Positions 24,483 to 48,818 of a stretch of DNA of 64,000 nucleotides are shown piece by piece (within the stretch, counting starts at the first letter, position 1; every line of letters begins with the position of its first letter). The translations under genes were made by a program, and so were the position numbers. Origin of the DNA: Alitta virens (lineage: Eukaryota > Annelida > Polychaeta > Phyllodocida > Nereididae); NCBI GenBank assembly GCA_932294295.1, contig OW028585.1, positions 30,178,720 through 30,242,719 of the forward strand, given 5' to 3'. The notes beneath the pieces were generated by a model. The model was not told the DNA's origin, ran no database searches, and saw only the letters and a list, made by a program, of their open reading frames with translations.

Positions 24483-25070
24483 GAATGTGTAATATGGTGT
24501 GGACTCCACAAAGTCTTATCTCATCATTACATCTGCCTGTGGCAGCTGGTCCATATAAGCTGAGTTTTAGATCCAGTAGCATTGAGACATTTATAAACAT
24601 TACAGAATTGGCAGTCGGTAAACATTTAAGTACACAAACTGGTTTCACATGCAGTGTATTGCATTTCATGATTTGGCTGTCATATTAAGGTTTATGAATA
24701 TCCATATCTAATTAGCAGAATGTGTTACATGGTGTGGACTCCGAATAGTCTTATCTCATTGGCTGGTCATATGACATAAAAATTACAGAATTGGCAGTCA
24801 ATAAATATTAAGATTTAAATTCATAATACTAAAGCTAGTTTTTACATTGCATTTCGTGATTTGGCTGTCATATTAGGGTTTATGAATATCCATATCTAAT
24901 AAGCAGAAGTGTTACATGGTGTGGACTCCAAATAGTCTTATCTGATTGGCTGGTCGTATGCATTGAGACAGAAATATTACAGAATTGGCAGTCAGTAAAT
25001 ATTAAGATTTAAACTAATAATACTAAAGCTAGTTTTTCATTGCATTTCGCGATTTGGCTGTCTTAGTGTC
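24483..25070 (+). repeat. three tandem units built on a SINE A tail
   Basis: Units at about 24483-24713, 24714-24900 and 24901-25070 each contain ACATGGTGTGGACTCC, TTACAGAATTGGCAGTC, ACTAAAGCTAG, GATTTGGCTGTC and (first two) TATGAATATCCATATCTAAT. The first unit retains more of SINE A (CTGTGGCAGCTGGTC); the others lost it. Confidence 0.85.
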
Positions 25071-25984
25071 TAGGTTTTTGTTATCAGCATTTGCTGTTTT
25101 GTTTGGGAATTTTGAGCAGGATATCTCGTTCTTATCTTCTCTCCATCGTTCTTTATGCGCTCTCAGTTTTTGCCCAAAACTTGTTCTGTTTTGTAACATT
25201 AACCATATAGAGGTCTGTCAGAGGAGGTGACAATTTCTGTACCTTATGATTGTTATGCTCGGAGATTAGGTAAACTTTATCGATGTCGAAATGTTCGATA
25301 TATATCCATATACCATATACTTATTTGTAGTATGTATTATTATGATGTATACAATTGCTGTGTGTTTTGGCATAATATTGTTATGCTTTTATCGAGTAAT
25401 AATAATTGTCCTTGACAACCAGGTTTGTCAATTTTGTCTCTTATCAATTATGGCTAAATGTCACTATTCTTGTCATGGGCTTACATCCAAGATTTTGATG
25501 TGTAGTGTCTCAATTTCTGCTCATTATACAGGTCTTAATAGCAAGGTGGTCTTAATAAAGGGGTAAAATACAGTGAGAGTTCATCTGGTCTCAAAAATGG
25601 TGAGGTGGTCATATGGCATAGTTGAAATGTAATGACTGTACAGATTTTGGACAATGTTGAAATTCTATCACAACACAATACCAACTCACAAAAGTGATTT
25701 ATTTTCAACCAGTCATGATATAAATGCGTCACAACTGGCATATTCTCCTCAGAAGATCTATCCCATGTTGATGTTTGAGCCAACAGAAATATGCCCCCTT
25801 GGCAATGGCTCCGTGCAATGTGACATCATTCGTGTTTTGATGTTTGATGAATTGGTATCTGCTTGGAGATAGTCTGACCAAAACTATATATATATACGCT
25901 GATTTTGTGTATTTTTAGGAATTATGGCATGTTCAGGACTATTTTTACATTTGGTCAATAATACCTTTAGTTTCATAAACTATT

Positions 25985-26160
25985 TGTCAGCTTACATTTA
26001 TCACCAGAAAAGTGTATACGCTGGCAAATTTAAGATATTTATCTAATATATTATAAATATGTATTTTTAGATCCAATTTTGAGTAGCGAGCTTTGACGGC
26101 TTAAATTAGGTTCAATTTGACAGGCTGGTTTTAATGAAACTAACTGTACACTAAGTTAAA
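25985..26160 (+). mobile_element. repeat family E fragment
   Basis: Shares TTTAGATCCAATTTTGAGTA, TTCAATTTGACAGG and TTTTAATGAAACTAACT with the copy at 40583-40960. Anonymous dispersed repeat. Confidence 0.6.
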
Positions 26161-28246
26161 ATGAATTTATCGTTTTGTATTAGTTGAAATAATTTTGCTC
26201 GTCATAAAAGCAAAGTATTCGGTCAACTTCTTAAAAAGTTTTAATTTGTAAAATTAGAATTTGTATAAATGTAGAATTGAAATAGTATAAATCACCCCAT
26301 TCAGAATGATTTAGTTCAGCCAGCATTTTTCAAATTTGTAAATAAAAATAATTGTGGCCAAACCCATATTATTCATATTTTCAGTCAGTAATTAACATGT
26401 TATCCAGTTTTTAAAGAAGCCAATCATTCTTCAATCTTGGAAGCTATTCAAAATTTTTTCTCAGCAATTGCTGTTCACGCAAACCATTTAACTAATTGTT
26501 GCTGTATATGATTATACATGAATATGTCATGTGTGTTTAGTAAATAATTTAGTATATCTATATTCTATGACATTTCATAAATATAATGTTCTTATAAATA
26601 TTTTTTGGAAAATTCCCCCAGTCATACCGAGGTACATGCAATGCAATTATTGCCATGTCGCATAACTATCCTCATTATCTTCGATTATATACAACTTATT
26701 CTGGCAGGTTCATGGCTCGTTAACATGTCTCTATTCAAATGCTATTCATGCAACGTTTGAGGTCACGACCTCGTGACTGCTGCTAGACTGTCACGGTCTG
26801 ATGCCCTGGGTGAACCGTCACGGTCTACAGAATTCATCTTTGTGAATGGGAGAAAAAGTTGTGAATGCTAAGGAGGTTGCTGCTGTGACTTTTTGAGTGG
26901 GATTTAGGATACGTTCGCAAGATGCAGGAAGTATTAATGCGTTTAGAAGTGCTTTACGGGTGAAAAGTCTTGGCTAGACTGTCAGTGTGACTAAATATGT
27001 ATGTCCGTACATTCTGCAATTTTTTATCTGGTAGCTTGTCAACAGGATGTTTAATCGATGTGTTTTGGAGTCATAATATGCCGAGTCACTGATTAAATTT
27101 TGAGATAGTCTGTCGTCATAAATTTTAATAAATACCCAGTCACCGAAGGTACTTGCAATTCATTTACTTCAGAGTCCTTCGATTTTGGTCCACTTCATTA
27201 TTACCAAATATTTTTTATTGCAAAATGGGCTTAGTAATCCCTTAATCGTGGAACTTTTCTCATTATAGTGACAGTTTTTAGACCTAGCAATGTGTGGTCT
27301 TAATATCGAGGTGGTTTTTATATTGGGTGGTCTTAATGGCAGAGTTACACCAGTTTTCCCTACCTGTCGACAACATAATAAACTTCATTGAGACTTGAAT
27401 TAGGTCAGCCATATATTAAAGTATGTATGTTAATATTAGGGTGCACGATAATCGATGTAGCTCTGTAAAGTAAACACGCCATAAATTTCACAAACGAAAA
27501 CTACACCTTGTTTATTACTATTAGTCATTTACTAAACAATCATAAATCACATTTAACGACTTTCGCATATCTTTTATAAGCATTCTATCTCTTATCTACA
27601 CAAAATATGTCGCGCGTTCATGCGAAAACCAACTGTCAGGTGTAAAGTCTGTGTAGTATAATCTACACTACACCTTATGTCGAAAAAAACATCTCACACG
27701 GGTGTATAATTCTTGAGTAAACTTCATTGTCACTTGTAAAATGTTGTCTGTGAAATGTAAAGTGTGTCCTCAGTGAGTTGAATAGCCGTCTGTTGACGCG
27801 AGTTGACATAAGGTGTGTGTTCGTCTATCTTCAGCTGTCAATCAACATTTCAAGTGGACGTGGGTTGAATATTAGGTGAAGACTGGGGATAAGATTTATT
27901 CGATATAAAAATGATCTAGTATTTTCCCTCGTATGATTGATAGAGCAGTTATAATTGTGTCTTTTGGACCCTGAAATATTTAAGTTTTGAAGGACTAAAA
28001 GGAGTTTTGTTGGCTAATTTTGTTGGACAATGAAATAGTTTGTTTTACAGGGGTCTGCTAGTAAGTCACAGTAATTATGAAAGATTCGGATATATATGTT
28101 AAACTGACTCCCATGCTGTACTTGATATTTTGTTATTTTAACAAAATACTTATAAATCCAAGACAAAATTGTTAAAATTAATTATGATGTGAACTGAAGT
28201 CATGTCGAACTTTTAAAAAGTTTGAGTATTGCATTATTCAGTCAGA

Positions 28247-28371
28247 CCTAAATTACTGATCTCACAACTTCAGCTGATGAAGAAGCGGCATCCTGTATTA
28301 TTTATGATAGGTTTTATATAAAGCAGGACGCCGCTTTTTCGTCAGCTGAAGCCGGCAAATGGTAATTCAGG
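28247..28371. mobile_element. foldback MITE in beta-catenin intron 1
   Basis: Two arms of about 50 bp (ends CCTAAATTAC / GTAATTCAGG; core CTTCAGCTGATGAAGAAGCG against its inverse) around a 27-base AT-rich loop. No coding. Confidence 0.8.
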
Positions 28372-30449
28372 CCCGTGATTGAGTATAGCATTATGAATTT
28401 ATCATCTTTCATTTGGCCTTGTAAAGATTTTTTGGGGTAAATTCTTGTCTGTCCATTGTTCTATACAGATCTTTCGATACTAAGATCTGCAAGTTTTAAA
28501 TTGGTCAATTTTGTCGAAGGGAATTCTCACATCTGTGGTAATTTCGGATCCATTATAATAAATGAAATGCAATTTGTCCCGATTCAACCATCTTTAGACT
28601 CATCTTGTAATGATGCCAATTGGAAACCTCTGCGGTTGCCTTGGTAATGTTATGGAATGGATGTTCCTTCCTGTCACATGACTAGCACATGACTGTCACG
28701 TGTCTCATTCAGGGGGTTTCCTGGCAACAAGGATGTAACTTTGGCCACGTTCAGCATTAGACTTGATTCAGCGATTGTCAACATAGGTAGTGGTGAGATT
28801 CGTAATAATTGTTTCATTTCCTACTAGTTGATACATCCGTAAAGTATATTGTAAACATAGTTAAAAATAAAAAATAAATTTTGTGACCCCGTTAGTGCAG
28901 TAGGTACAGTAGAACCCCACAGTCACCATTTTGACATTGAGGCCATTTTATGGTGTCTAAAAACTGAAATAGTATCTTGAATTTCCTCGATGTGTGACCA
29001 CCTAGATATTTAGTACTTTAATGATTTCATGGGGTTATTTTGGACCAATCGATATTTTAAAATGTTTTTACGAGGGATGATATGTTGTAGTGGATAGATT
29101 ATGGTGAAGCTAGTATTTGATTGACATTCAGAAAAGTTTAAATTAATCACAATGAATAGGGCAAATACATGTATTTATTTTCATCCTAGGCAGACCATAA
29201 CCTTTTGAAATACTATTTATTTTTTGTATTGAGGAAAGCACCTGTATGCAGGCATGTTGTCTGCTGTGCTGTGAGTGACCTCGTTCTGGCTCTGAGCTGC
29301 CTCATTAGCATGACGCTGCGTCACGTGACTGCACGTGCATGTTCCATTGTGTTGCAGGGGTGCAGATTCATTCCAAAATGCCCTGCCAGCTCTAGACTGT
29401 TGCTGGCCGTTATGGTAATAACCCTGAGGTCAAAGGTTGGGGGGTTAAAACCCCTGAAAATGATGGGTGTTGCAATTCACCCTGGGGGTTTAAAGCCTTG
29501 GTGGTGTAAGTGCCAATTTGGGTCTGAGAAAAGATGGATTTGAAATATTCTTAGCTGACTCAGGTGCAACTGTCCAGTGGCAGTCTGACCGAGGTAATAC
29601 CTGGTAATACACCAAGGAGAATGTATTCTACTTGGTTATACAGCTGTATTTTCACTTTAAACCCTTTAGTTTGGATACCTAAATTCCTTAATGCTGTTTC
29701 AGACATTTATTAGCCGTTATTCTTAGTCTACTGATCATTCTGTCTCGAGTGAAAAACTGCTTAGTCCACCATTTGCATTCGCCTTTGTGTATTACAATAT
29801 TGAAGACCAGTTGTGTCACTGGTTTATTATTAAAGTACATACTTTTTTGTCGAATGATACTTGGCCAATTTTCGTATTAAAGAATCTTTATTTAGTCAAG
29901 GACTTGATTTGGTCTTTATTTGCTGAATGACAAAGTTTAGCCCTTTTTGAAAAGAACTTTCCTGGTGTGAGGTCAGCACTTGTGTGAGCTTCTCTTGTGT
30001 GCTCGAGTTGAAGAACTATACATTAGGCAGAATGGTATAGATATAATTGAAAGGGTTATTTAGTCATATTGACTACCGTGTCTGCTCTTTATCATCAAGC
30101 CTGATAAATATGTTGGAATTAGAATGGTCACATTGTGGCTCTTGTGTTTGTGAATGTATTTCAGCAGAGAAACTAGAATGTAGATTAGACCGAATGACCC
30201 AGAGAAAATGTACTTAAAGGATTGAGGTTACTTTAAGTACAGTTCCTGTTCTATTATAAGCTTGGGGGTTTAGTATTTGAGAGTCTCTGGTTCGGGGAAT
30301 TATGTTCTTGTACTCCTGTGCCTGAGGAGAGGATTCCTAGATTCCTAGATTCCCAGGTTAGACTGGGTGACCTAAAATGTGTTTCAAGTTGCCTAATAGT
30401 TCACTGTGGTATTTCAAGAATGTGACTGACATTAGTTTTGAATTACATG

Positions 30450-30475
30450 AATATATATATATATATATATATATA
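30450..30475. repeat. (TA)n microsatellite
   Basis: Thirteen uninterrupted TA dinucleotides in beta-catenin intron 1. Confidence 0.95.
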
Positions 30476-31274
30476 TTTTTAATGATCATTGGTATCAGAT
30501 TAAAAGCATTAGGATTGTGATCGATAGTGAAGATTGCAATGTAACAGCGCTATCCTTGTAGTTAACCTGCTTAAACATGATAAATATAAATTGGTGCATA
30601 TTTTATTGAAATGTGTTTATAATGTTACAGAACTGTCGTGTACTATCCTATACTAACTACCCTGGTGATAATAATGTGTGTTTTATTTCTTGGGGGAGTT
30701 TTTGTCGTGTGTCTGGAAAGTGTCTCCTTGCTAACGAGAATGCACCCACCATGACCTACCCAACGTCTCCTTAGAAAACGACTCAACCGCGGATCCTAGT
30801 TCATTTGATACTGGTCCATGTGCACCTTGTGTGAGCTCTTAATGTCCATGATATAATTTAGTTGTTTCTTAGGAATGTATCGTGCCATAAGGACATGAGT
30901 CAGTATTTAATTGAGCATTTGGAATTGTATTGAATTCTGGCAACGTTTGAATAAAACTGAATAAATCTGTATGGTCAATGTGATAGTGGCTTGAAAATTT
31001 GCTTCAACTTTCAACAATATGGTTGCCTAATGGCTTAATGTTACATTTTACTGTAGCAATATAGTAAATACTGGCCAATCCTTAGTCCAAGAGTATCAAA
31101 TTCATGTCTGGGGCAATTTTATCCGATGGGACTTTTTGTTAGTTCTTAGCGGAATGTTTTGCAATCTTATGCTTATGAACATGAGCTCTTCATGGTTACG
31201 TATATCTAGCTGAACTTATGTCATGTATATTATGTACTACTAAGAACAGATCTTGTCTAGTTGCACTACTATCA

Positions 31275-31370
31275 TGTCTAATGTCTCAATGTGTAATGAC
31301 TAATGTCTCAACGACTAATATCTCATGACTAATGACTAATGTCTCCATGTGTAATGACTAATGTCTCAAT
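31275..31370 (-). repeat. minisatellite from a SINE A tail
   Basis: About six units built from TAATGTCTCA(ATGTGTAATGAC), the reverse of the SINE A tail, directly abutting the SINE copy at 31371-31556. Looks like tail expansion. Confidence 0.8.
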
Positions 31371-31556
31371 ACTACTGGGTCTAACGCTTAGCCAGCATAT
31401 ATGATCAGCTGCCAGAGGCAGACATAATGATGAGATGATAATGCCTGGAGTCCACACCATGTTACACATTTACCCCATGGTTGGGGTCTTTACTTGCCTC
31501 AGCATAGACGCGAGTAAAAGACACCTCCATTTTTATAGTCTCATCTCAAGGCACCT
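31371..31556 (-). mobile_element. SINE A copy upstream of beta-catenin exon 2
   Basis: Reverse copy with GCCAGAGGCAGACATAATGA, ACCATGTTACACATTTACCC and GGCACCTCC. It lacks the tRNA-like head and ends 45 bases before the acceptor of exon 2. Confidence 0.8.
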
Positions 31557-31601
31557 CCTATTCAACATACTCATGTTGTTTTGTCATTTTCTCTGTTGCA
31601 G

Positions 31602-42821
<11,220 letters not shown>

Positions 42822-45150
42822 ACGTTTCAATAGTCATCGTCCTCAGTGACAATTTGTGACGATTCTGACTTTTAAATGCAACGTGTTTTTAGCAGAAAAG
42901 GACTTGGTGCAGTTAGCGGATTGCAATGAGGACGTCTCCTGATTATTTATCGCTTTATGGATTAATTTGGTTCAGTTGTGACAACAATGGTGAAAGTCTT
43001 ATTTAGTGACCAGCATTGAATGATAGATTCTTCATCACGAAGAGTGTTTGGAAGCAAGATTTATTTTGCCTATTTGAACGATTTTGATGTGACCTCAATG
43101 GCAGAAGCATTTTATAGTGACCAAAAATGAATGCTTATTTATTAATGTTCCCATGAGGTCTTGTGAATAAACTTGCCAATGAAAATGAGTTATCAGAATG
43201 CCATTGTTAGTGAAGTATTAGAAAGTTTAGCGTTTGATAATGACCAGTGTGACTAGCATTGATTATGGATTGAATAGGTAACACCGAACCAGTTATGCCA
43301 TTAATAAGGGGACTAAATCGAGCTTTCTGGCTGTACAATAAATAAACATTGCATTAATTTGTACAAATCATTGTCGTTCATCTTTAGTAGAAATCAATTG
43401 TAAACAGAAATTTATTCGCTCATTGCTGCCATTTATGTAATCTCAAATCAATTTTGTGTAACAAATTCTCTTCATTCATCATCTAACAGTATTGTAAATT
43501 CATAGAATTAACATCGAGTGAGTACAGTTAAAACTTAGTGAATAGTGTGCACATGCAATTTGTGGATTAGGCAGAAAATGTTTCATGTGGATTTGCTGGG
43601 AAAATATCTCGCCCTTATTTAATTTTAGTGAAGTTTTTGACTGTTGAGATCCAAAGGTGATTTGAGATCTAAAAAGGTGATTTGTTTGAAGTCATTTTCT
43701 GAAATGAATTGACATCAGAACAAACGAAAGAAATGGTTTTATAAAATGTTTTATCTATAACGGTAAGTGATCTTTTTAAAGAAATGAGGGTTTTTTTTAC
43801 TGCACCGCAAGTATGCTGTCAAACACCTCGGCAGAATCTATAGTACCTTGATCTTATTATTCCATTCCATTGTTATGCGTTTATATCACTTGGCAGAACT
43901 ATAGGTGTGTTGGATATCTAGCTTATGTGCTTATTTTCGACTTTCGTGACGACCTCAGACACTGTAAATAGCTACGTTATAGCATTTCCTAGTGGCTGAG
44001 GTAGTTATATCGTGTCATCTAGTGTGAGAACGGCAGCCTTTTAGCCGAGATTTGATCAGCAAACTTGCGGTTTGTTTTACATCACCGGTAACTCGACATG
44101 AAACTTTTTCTACCTTCACAGACTTGTAATCTCCTAGGAACATGGTTGCGTTGTCCTAGTATTTATTTATATGCTGCTTTAAAGTTTTAAGATTAATGCC
44201 GCTCGAGAAATGCATTGACAAATCATAAATATCATGTGAATATACTTGTAATTGTATTAGATAGACCATGTACTAACATCTCGTAATAAGTAAGCGTATT
44301 CCAATAAATATCTCGATATTTTGAAAGTATTTTTTGCAGTTTGAAAATCATTTATATATGAACATTTTAATGGGTTTTATGTGTGTGTGGTACTGTATGA
44401 ATGAGTGTTGATTTCAAAGCGATTATGAAAAGATGGGATAAAGGGAACATCACTGGATGGTGTTAAGTGATTGTCGGAAAGGTATGATTGTCGGAAAGGT
44501 TGAATCGTAAGTTGATTACTAATGTTTACTGAGCAACTATGTAAGCAGCCCCTTATTGGTTGTCTCGTTAGACATTATTCTATCATTACGTTTTGGTCAT
44601 ATTCTGAAAGACGTGTAAATGTATAGTATCAATATTTTTGTAGATCTAAAATACCAATGATTGTATATCATATAACGAATATGTACTCTTTGAACTGAGT
44701 TCCAATGCATGAAATAATTGTGTAACAGGTTATATATTAAATACTGACGGCAGTTATATAGTGAGACACGTTTTGTCATGTACCTCATATTTGTATCATA
44801 CACTATTTTTTAGTTTAGTTTTTTACTGGTGACCTTTTTTAGTAGTAGATTTTACGACTTCTTGTATATGTTTTATTTGTTCACAAACAGTTTTAAATAC
44901 AATATGAAGCGAGGAGATCGGCTTGAAGCAGAAAATGAAGTGGTCAATGTTTGGTGAATGTTTGTCTAACGGTATGGTCCTAAGTGGTAAATGTCGGTTG
45001 AATGTTTTTTCCGTCGCGTGAAGCCGATCTCCTTGTTTTCACGCTGCACCTCACATCCAACACACCCACTTTTAATTAAAATGCCAAGTGTACAAGAGTT
45101 GATTCATGTTAATGTATTGTATTGAGTCAATAAAATGTATTGAATCTAAG
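42822..45150 (+). other. beta-catenin 3' UTR
   Basis: About 2.3 kb, AT-rich, no coding. Candidate poly(A) signals near 43340 (AATAAATAAA) and 45129-45134. A 13-bp perfect inverted repeat (AGGAGATCGGCTT at 44912 and its inverse at 45021) could form a long-range stem near the distal end. Confidence 0.65.
45129..45134 (+). terminator. distal poly(A) signal, beta-catenin
   Basis: AATAAA followed by TGTATTG; best distal signal before the SINE B fragment begins. Confidence 0.55.
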
Positions 45151-45188
45151 ATAGTCTTGTTCTGGATTGGGAGTCTGGTCTATCTATG

Positions 45189-45290
45189 CTATTTCATCCT
45201 TCGTCTCATTGCCATGGTCTCTGCCGGTCCTAATTAGCCCAACTGGTGCAGAAATACAGGACGTAATGCCCTAATCACACACACTTAAAA
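45189..45290 (+). mobile_element. SINE B, 5' truncated
   Basis: Body only: TTTCATCCTTCGTCTCATTG, CCTAATTAGCCCAACTGGTG, CAGGACGTAATGCCC, then (CA)n tail. Confidence 0.85.
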
Positions 45291-45799
45291 CTAGCCAATC
45301 AGCAAAGACCCAGACCTTATATTAAAATGAGTTGACCTGGCCGTGACATGGCCTGACTACTACCCCGGGCCAGTGGGGGCAGTTCTCCCAACTCAAAAAG
45401 GGTTAGGGATACAACCACCATCAACAAGGGATTTGTTTACTGGAGAAATATTGTGTATACATCAATTGAAGCTATGAGAAGTGATTCTGAACAAGGTAAA
45501 CTGTTTTCACAATCCATAGGATTAACGAAGGACAAGCCCATCTAATTGTTTGACAGCTCTGACCATGTGGATCACATGAATAAATTATAATATCCCAACT
45601 TTGGGTGATTTTCCTGGGGTAGGTTCCCTGGGTGGTGTGATTTGCCTGGGGTAGGAATACTCAAAATGCTCCTCCATCTACAGCATGTGAATTTCATCTT
45701 AATGATTGCTATGAATTTGTTTTACTATTATTACTGTTAGTATTAATATTTAAAACAGTTCAGAAAATTCATAGATAAATGTATATAGAAAGTGCAGGC

Positions 45800-46075
45800 T
45801 TCTGAGGCAAGAACTTGCTAGTGAGGGTTGATTGATGAGATGAGAAAGAGTGTAGACCATGTTACAAATTTGCCCCATGGGTGAGATCTTTAACTTTCCT
45901 CAGCATAGTCACCGGGTGCAAGGCACCGCCAATTTAACATCTTGTGCTATCAACATCCAGCTGGGATGTCACTCATGAAGAGTGCCCGGGCCAGGGTTCG
46001 AACCTTGGAACCTCAGCAGAGGTGGCCAATATGGAATTGGGGCATGCCTTAACCATTAGGCCGCCTGTTTCAGGA
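45800..46075 (-). mobile_element. SINE A with tRNA-like head
   Basis: Reverse copy retaining the head. On the minus strand it has GGCGGCCTAATGGTTAAGGC (A-box-like) and AGGTTCGAACCCTGG (B box), then the CATCCCAGCTGGATGTTGAT body. Shows the true 5' end of family A. Confidence 0.88.
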
Positions 46076-46305
46076 GTACGTAACTCCAAATACAGAGTTA
46101 CGATGTGATACTTTTTGTATTAATTCTGACTCCTTGAATTCTGTCCGAAGAATCAAGATAGTTCCCAGTGTCACTGATGGTTATTAAAGAAATACGATGG
46201 ATTGTTATGTGCTCTTACAGTGAATTGCAATGAAGTGTAGCAAGCCACTTGACAAAGTCTCCTGGTGATGTCACAATTTACCATGCTTGAGTGGTTCCCA
46301 ATTAA

Positions 46306-46954
46306 AGGGGCTGTATCCCCTGATTTTACCCATTTTGCACTACTTATACTATCAAAAAGCTGAAGAGTCATATATTCAGCCCAGTGAATATATTTTGCTA
46401 TACTTCAATAATTATCATGAAAACTGGCTCCAACAACACTGCAGAATTTCTGAGCCATGGACAGTTTATTCAAACTGGGCTGCTGCTGCTGCTGCTACTC
46501 AGTCCAGTCATGTGACTGTGGCATCATTCTAGGTCAGTGTGACCTACTTTCACGGCAAAAGATAAACTCATGTTTAGTGATACAAACAATTAAGCCTCTG
46601 TTGATCAATTATACATGGGAAGACATACAAAGTATACAAAAACAACAAATGTGTGTATCAGTGGTCCCATTATTGATCACCAAAGCTAGCAGAGCTGACC
46701 TGCTGACCAGATGACAGACAGCAGCTAAAAATAGCTCAGGGTGTTCCCCCAATGCTCAGCAGAGCAGGGCAACTGCCATAACGGTCACTGGACAATGTCC
46801 ATGAGGGCAAGCCCAAATAAATGCAAATAAAATGGATACTGTGCACTTCATTCATCAGAATATGACCAAGTAGCACTGAGGGGTATGTAATCTATCTATG
46901 CATGTATGAATTACATGGTGTTGTCAAAACTGTTTTATAGGGGATACACTCCCT
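46306..46954. mobile_element. TTAA-flanked TIR element
   Basis: 649 bp; inverted ends AGGGGCTGTATCCCCT / AGGGGATACACTCCCT with TTAA at 46302-46305 and 46955-46958. TTAA targets are used by piggyBac and Kolobok elements. It contains a CTG run at about 46483 and no transposase. Confidence 0.8.
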
Positions 46955-46959
46955 TTAAG

Positions 46960-48376
46960 CTCACAAATAGAATTGGACTTAATATCTTTGGCCTCAATTA
47001 CAGCTAGTCAGTTGTGTTTTGACTTGTAAACGCTTGGGTGAGCATGATCACCTATTTTGCAACAGAATTCAAAACATTGCAAACAAATTCAGGTCACTGT
47101 GTAACTTTGCTGTTCATCAATGAAATGATAATTGACTAGCAATCCACCAGCTCATTTAAAGCAGCAGATTAAGATGGTTTAACCTATTACTAGTATTAGG
47201 GAGGTGCTCATGCGTGCATAACTGTGACATGGGTGCCACATGTCGAATTGGACTGATGGCCTGTTGACCACACTTCAATGCAATCAGCTGTAATAACTGA
47301 TGGGATTTTAATGAAATTCATGGAATTTTGAAGTCTAGTGTTCGGTGTCTTCTGCACGATGTTACATAGCTTTGCTTCGTTTTATTACGTTACTTACGAG
47401 GAGCTTTGTTTCTCTCTCTACTTTGCTAGCCATTTAAGCTTGTCTATTTGGCTGACCATGGAACCACCACAGGCGTTTGCCAACATATATGACATTGCTC
47501 AGTGATGACAGCCCTTATACATTAACTAATACCAAGGCTACTGACTGCCTTAATTGGCTTCTCATCTCAAGAGGAAGCTATGTCATTTGCAACAGCCATT
47601 CGGAATGTAGCTGAATGCATTAGGAAATGCCCTGAGGTTGGCAATTCTTTTGCTAGTTTACCAGTTAGACTTAAATACAAACAAATTTGCCTAATAGCCT
47701 ATAGGCTGGCTTATGGCATTGAATGTCTTACACTTTAAACATGAAATTGCATATCAATTAGTTTTGTTTACATTGAGTACACTCAAGTCTTAAACAAAGA
47801 TTGCTCAGTTGGGTCACTCAATTGGCTTAAAGCTGACAGCACAGTGCTTGGGAGATATTAGCTAATCAAGAATAACCTCATGTGTGTAGATTGTGAAATA
47901 TGCAAATTAGCTGTCATTAGAGATGAGAATTGAACATTGCCAGCGCACAGGCAAGGAATTCCCCAAAAATAAGGTAAATACCCATACATAAATAAAGTTA
48001 TCACTTAGAATTAGAAGGACAATTTTTTTTGTGTATAATATTGCCATTTTTGAAGTGTAATATGATGTTATTGACAAACTGGCCCCATCCTTGAAGGCAG
48101 TTGCGCAGGGGGAGTAAAAGCTGTTCTTGACAAAGTCAGTGGCCTTGGTCTTATTGTATGCTAACTTGCTTGTGCGGTCATGATGGCAAACGCCTGTGGA
48201 ACCACCATGGTGTGGCAGACAAGGTATTGTCATATTAGCGTTGGCGCCATTAGCAATGTTAGCACCATCTGGTTATTAGCGATTGTAATATTTTGGATGC
48301 TGTCAGTTGAATTTGTCAATAATTCTAGTCAGTTGGTGTGATCTGTCCATGTGAGGAGCCACCAAACTGAAAAGTT
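46960..48376. other. intergenic, nothing recognised
   Basis: AT-rich, no exon-like coding sequence, no repeat shared with the rest of the window that I could see. Confidence 0.45.
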
Positions 48377-48818
48377 GCGAAGCCAATGTGATTGCGAAGC
48401 CTATGTGATTGCGATGCCAATGTGATTACGAAGCCAATTTTATTGCGAAGCAAATGCCCTCGAAGGTCCTGGGCCTCCACGCGGCAAGGGTGGAAACACT
48501 TGGGGTGAAGTCCTCTATCCCCAGTGGCTAAAACAGGACAGTGCGCATTGCACAAGCTGCTCCAGCTACCCAACGCAGACAATTATTGATTTTTTACATG
48601 CTTCTGGTTTCTACTACCAACTATAGATAATCAATCTTACCCTAGAGAGCCTCTACATAGCCCACTCAGGTGCTGATGAGGCGTTAAACAATGACACTAA
48701 CTAACTAACTAACTAATTGCGAAGCCAATGTGATTGCAATGCCAATGTGATTGCGAAGCCAATGTGATTGCAATGCCAATGTGATTGCGAAGCCAATTTT
48801 ATTGCCAAGCCAATGTGA
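48377..48818. repeat. 17-bp minisatellite split by a SINE C
   Basis: Diverged units of GCGAAGCCAATGTGATT, about five on the left (to 48456) and six on the right (from 48716). Confidence 0.9.
48457..48715 (+). mobile_element. SINE C
   Basis: 259 bp: TCGAAGGTCCTGGGCCTCCA, GGTGAAGTCCTCTATCCCCA, CAGTGCGCATTGCACAAGCT, GGTGCTGATGAGGCGTTAAA, ending in (CTAA)4. About 95 percent identical by eye to 55810-56065. Flanks ATTGCGAAGCAAATG / ATTGCGAAGCCAATG may be a 15-bp target duplication but are also minisatellite units. Confidence 0.88.

Larger units (their letters stand above)
21645..31601 (+). other. beta-catenin intron 1
   Basis: About 10 kb with no convincing nested gene on either strand. It holds a tandem array derived from SINE A (24483-25070), a family E copy (25985-26160), a 16-bp palindrome GTCACGACCTCGTGAC at 26762, a foldback MITE (28247-28371), a (TA)n run, a SINE A copy with an expanded tail (31275-31556) and G-rich patches near 23570-23640 and 29430-29490. 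Large first introns of this gene often carry enhancers; none can be proven here. Confidence 0.55.

Noticed and set aside
29205..29543. 112-codon ORF in beta-catenin intron 1
   Set aside because: No domain or homology recognised; composition like surrounding intron.
47907..48233. 108-codon minus-strand ORF
   Set aside because: No domain; reads through simple AT-rich sequence.
48377..48818. CRISPR-like array
   Set aside because: Units are contiguous 17-bp tandem repeats with no spacers, in an animal genome.
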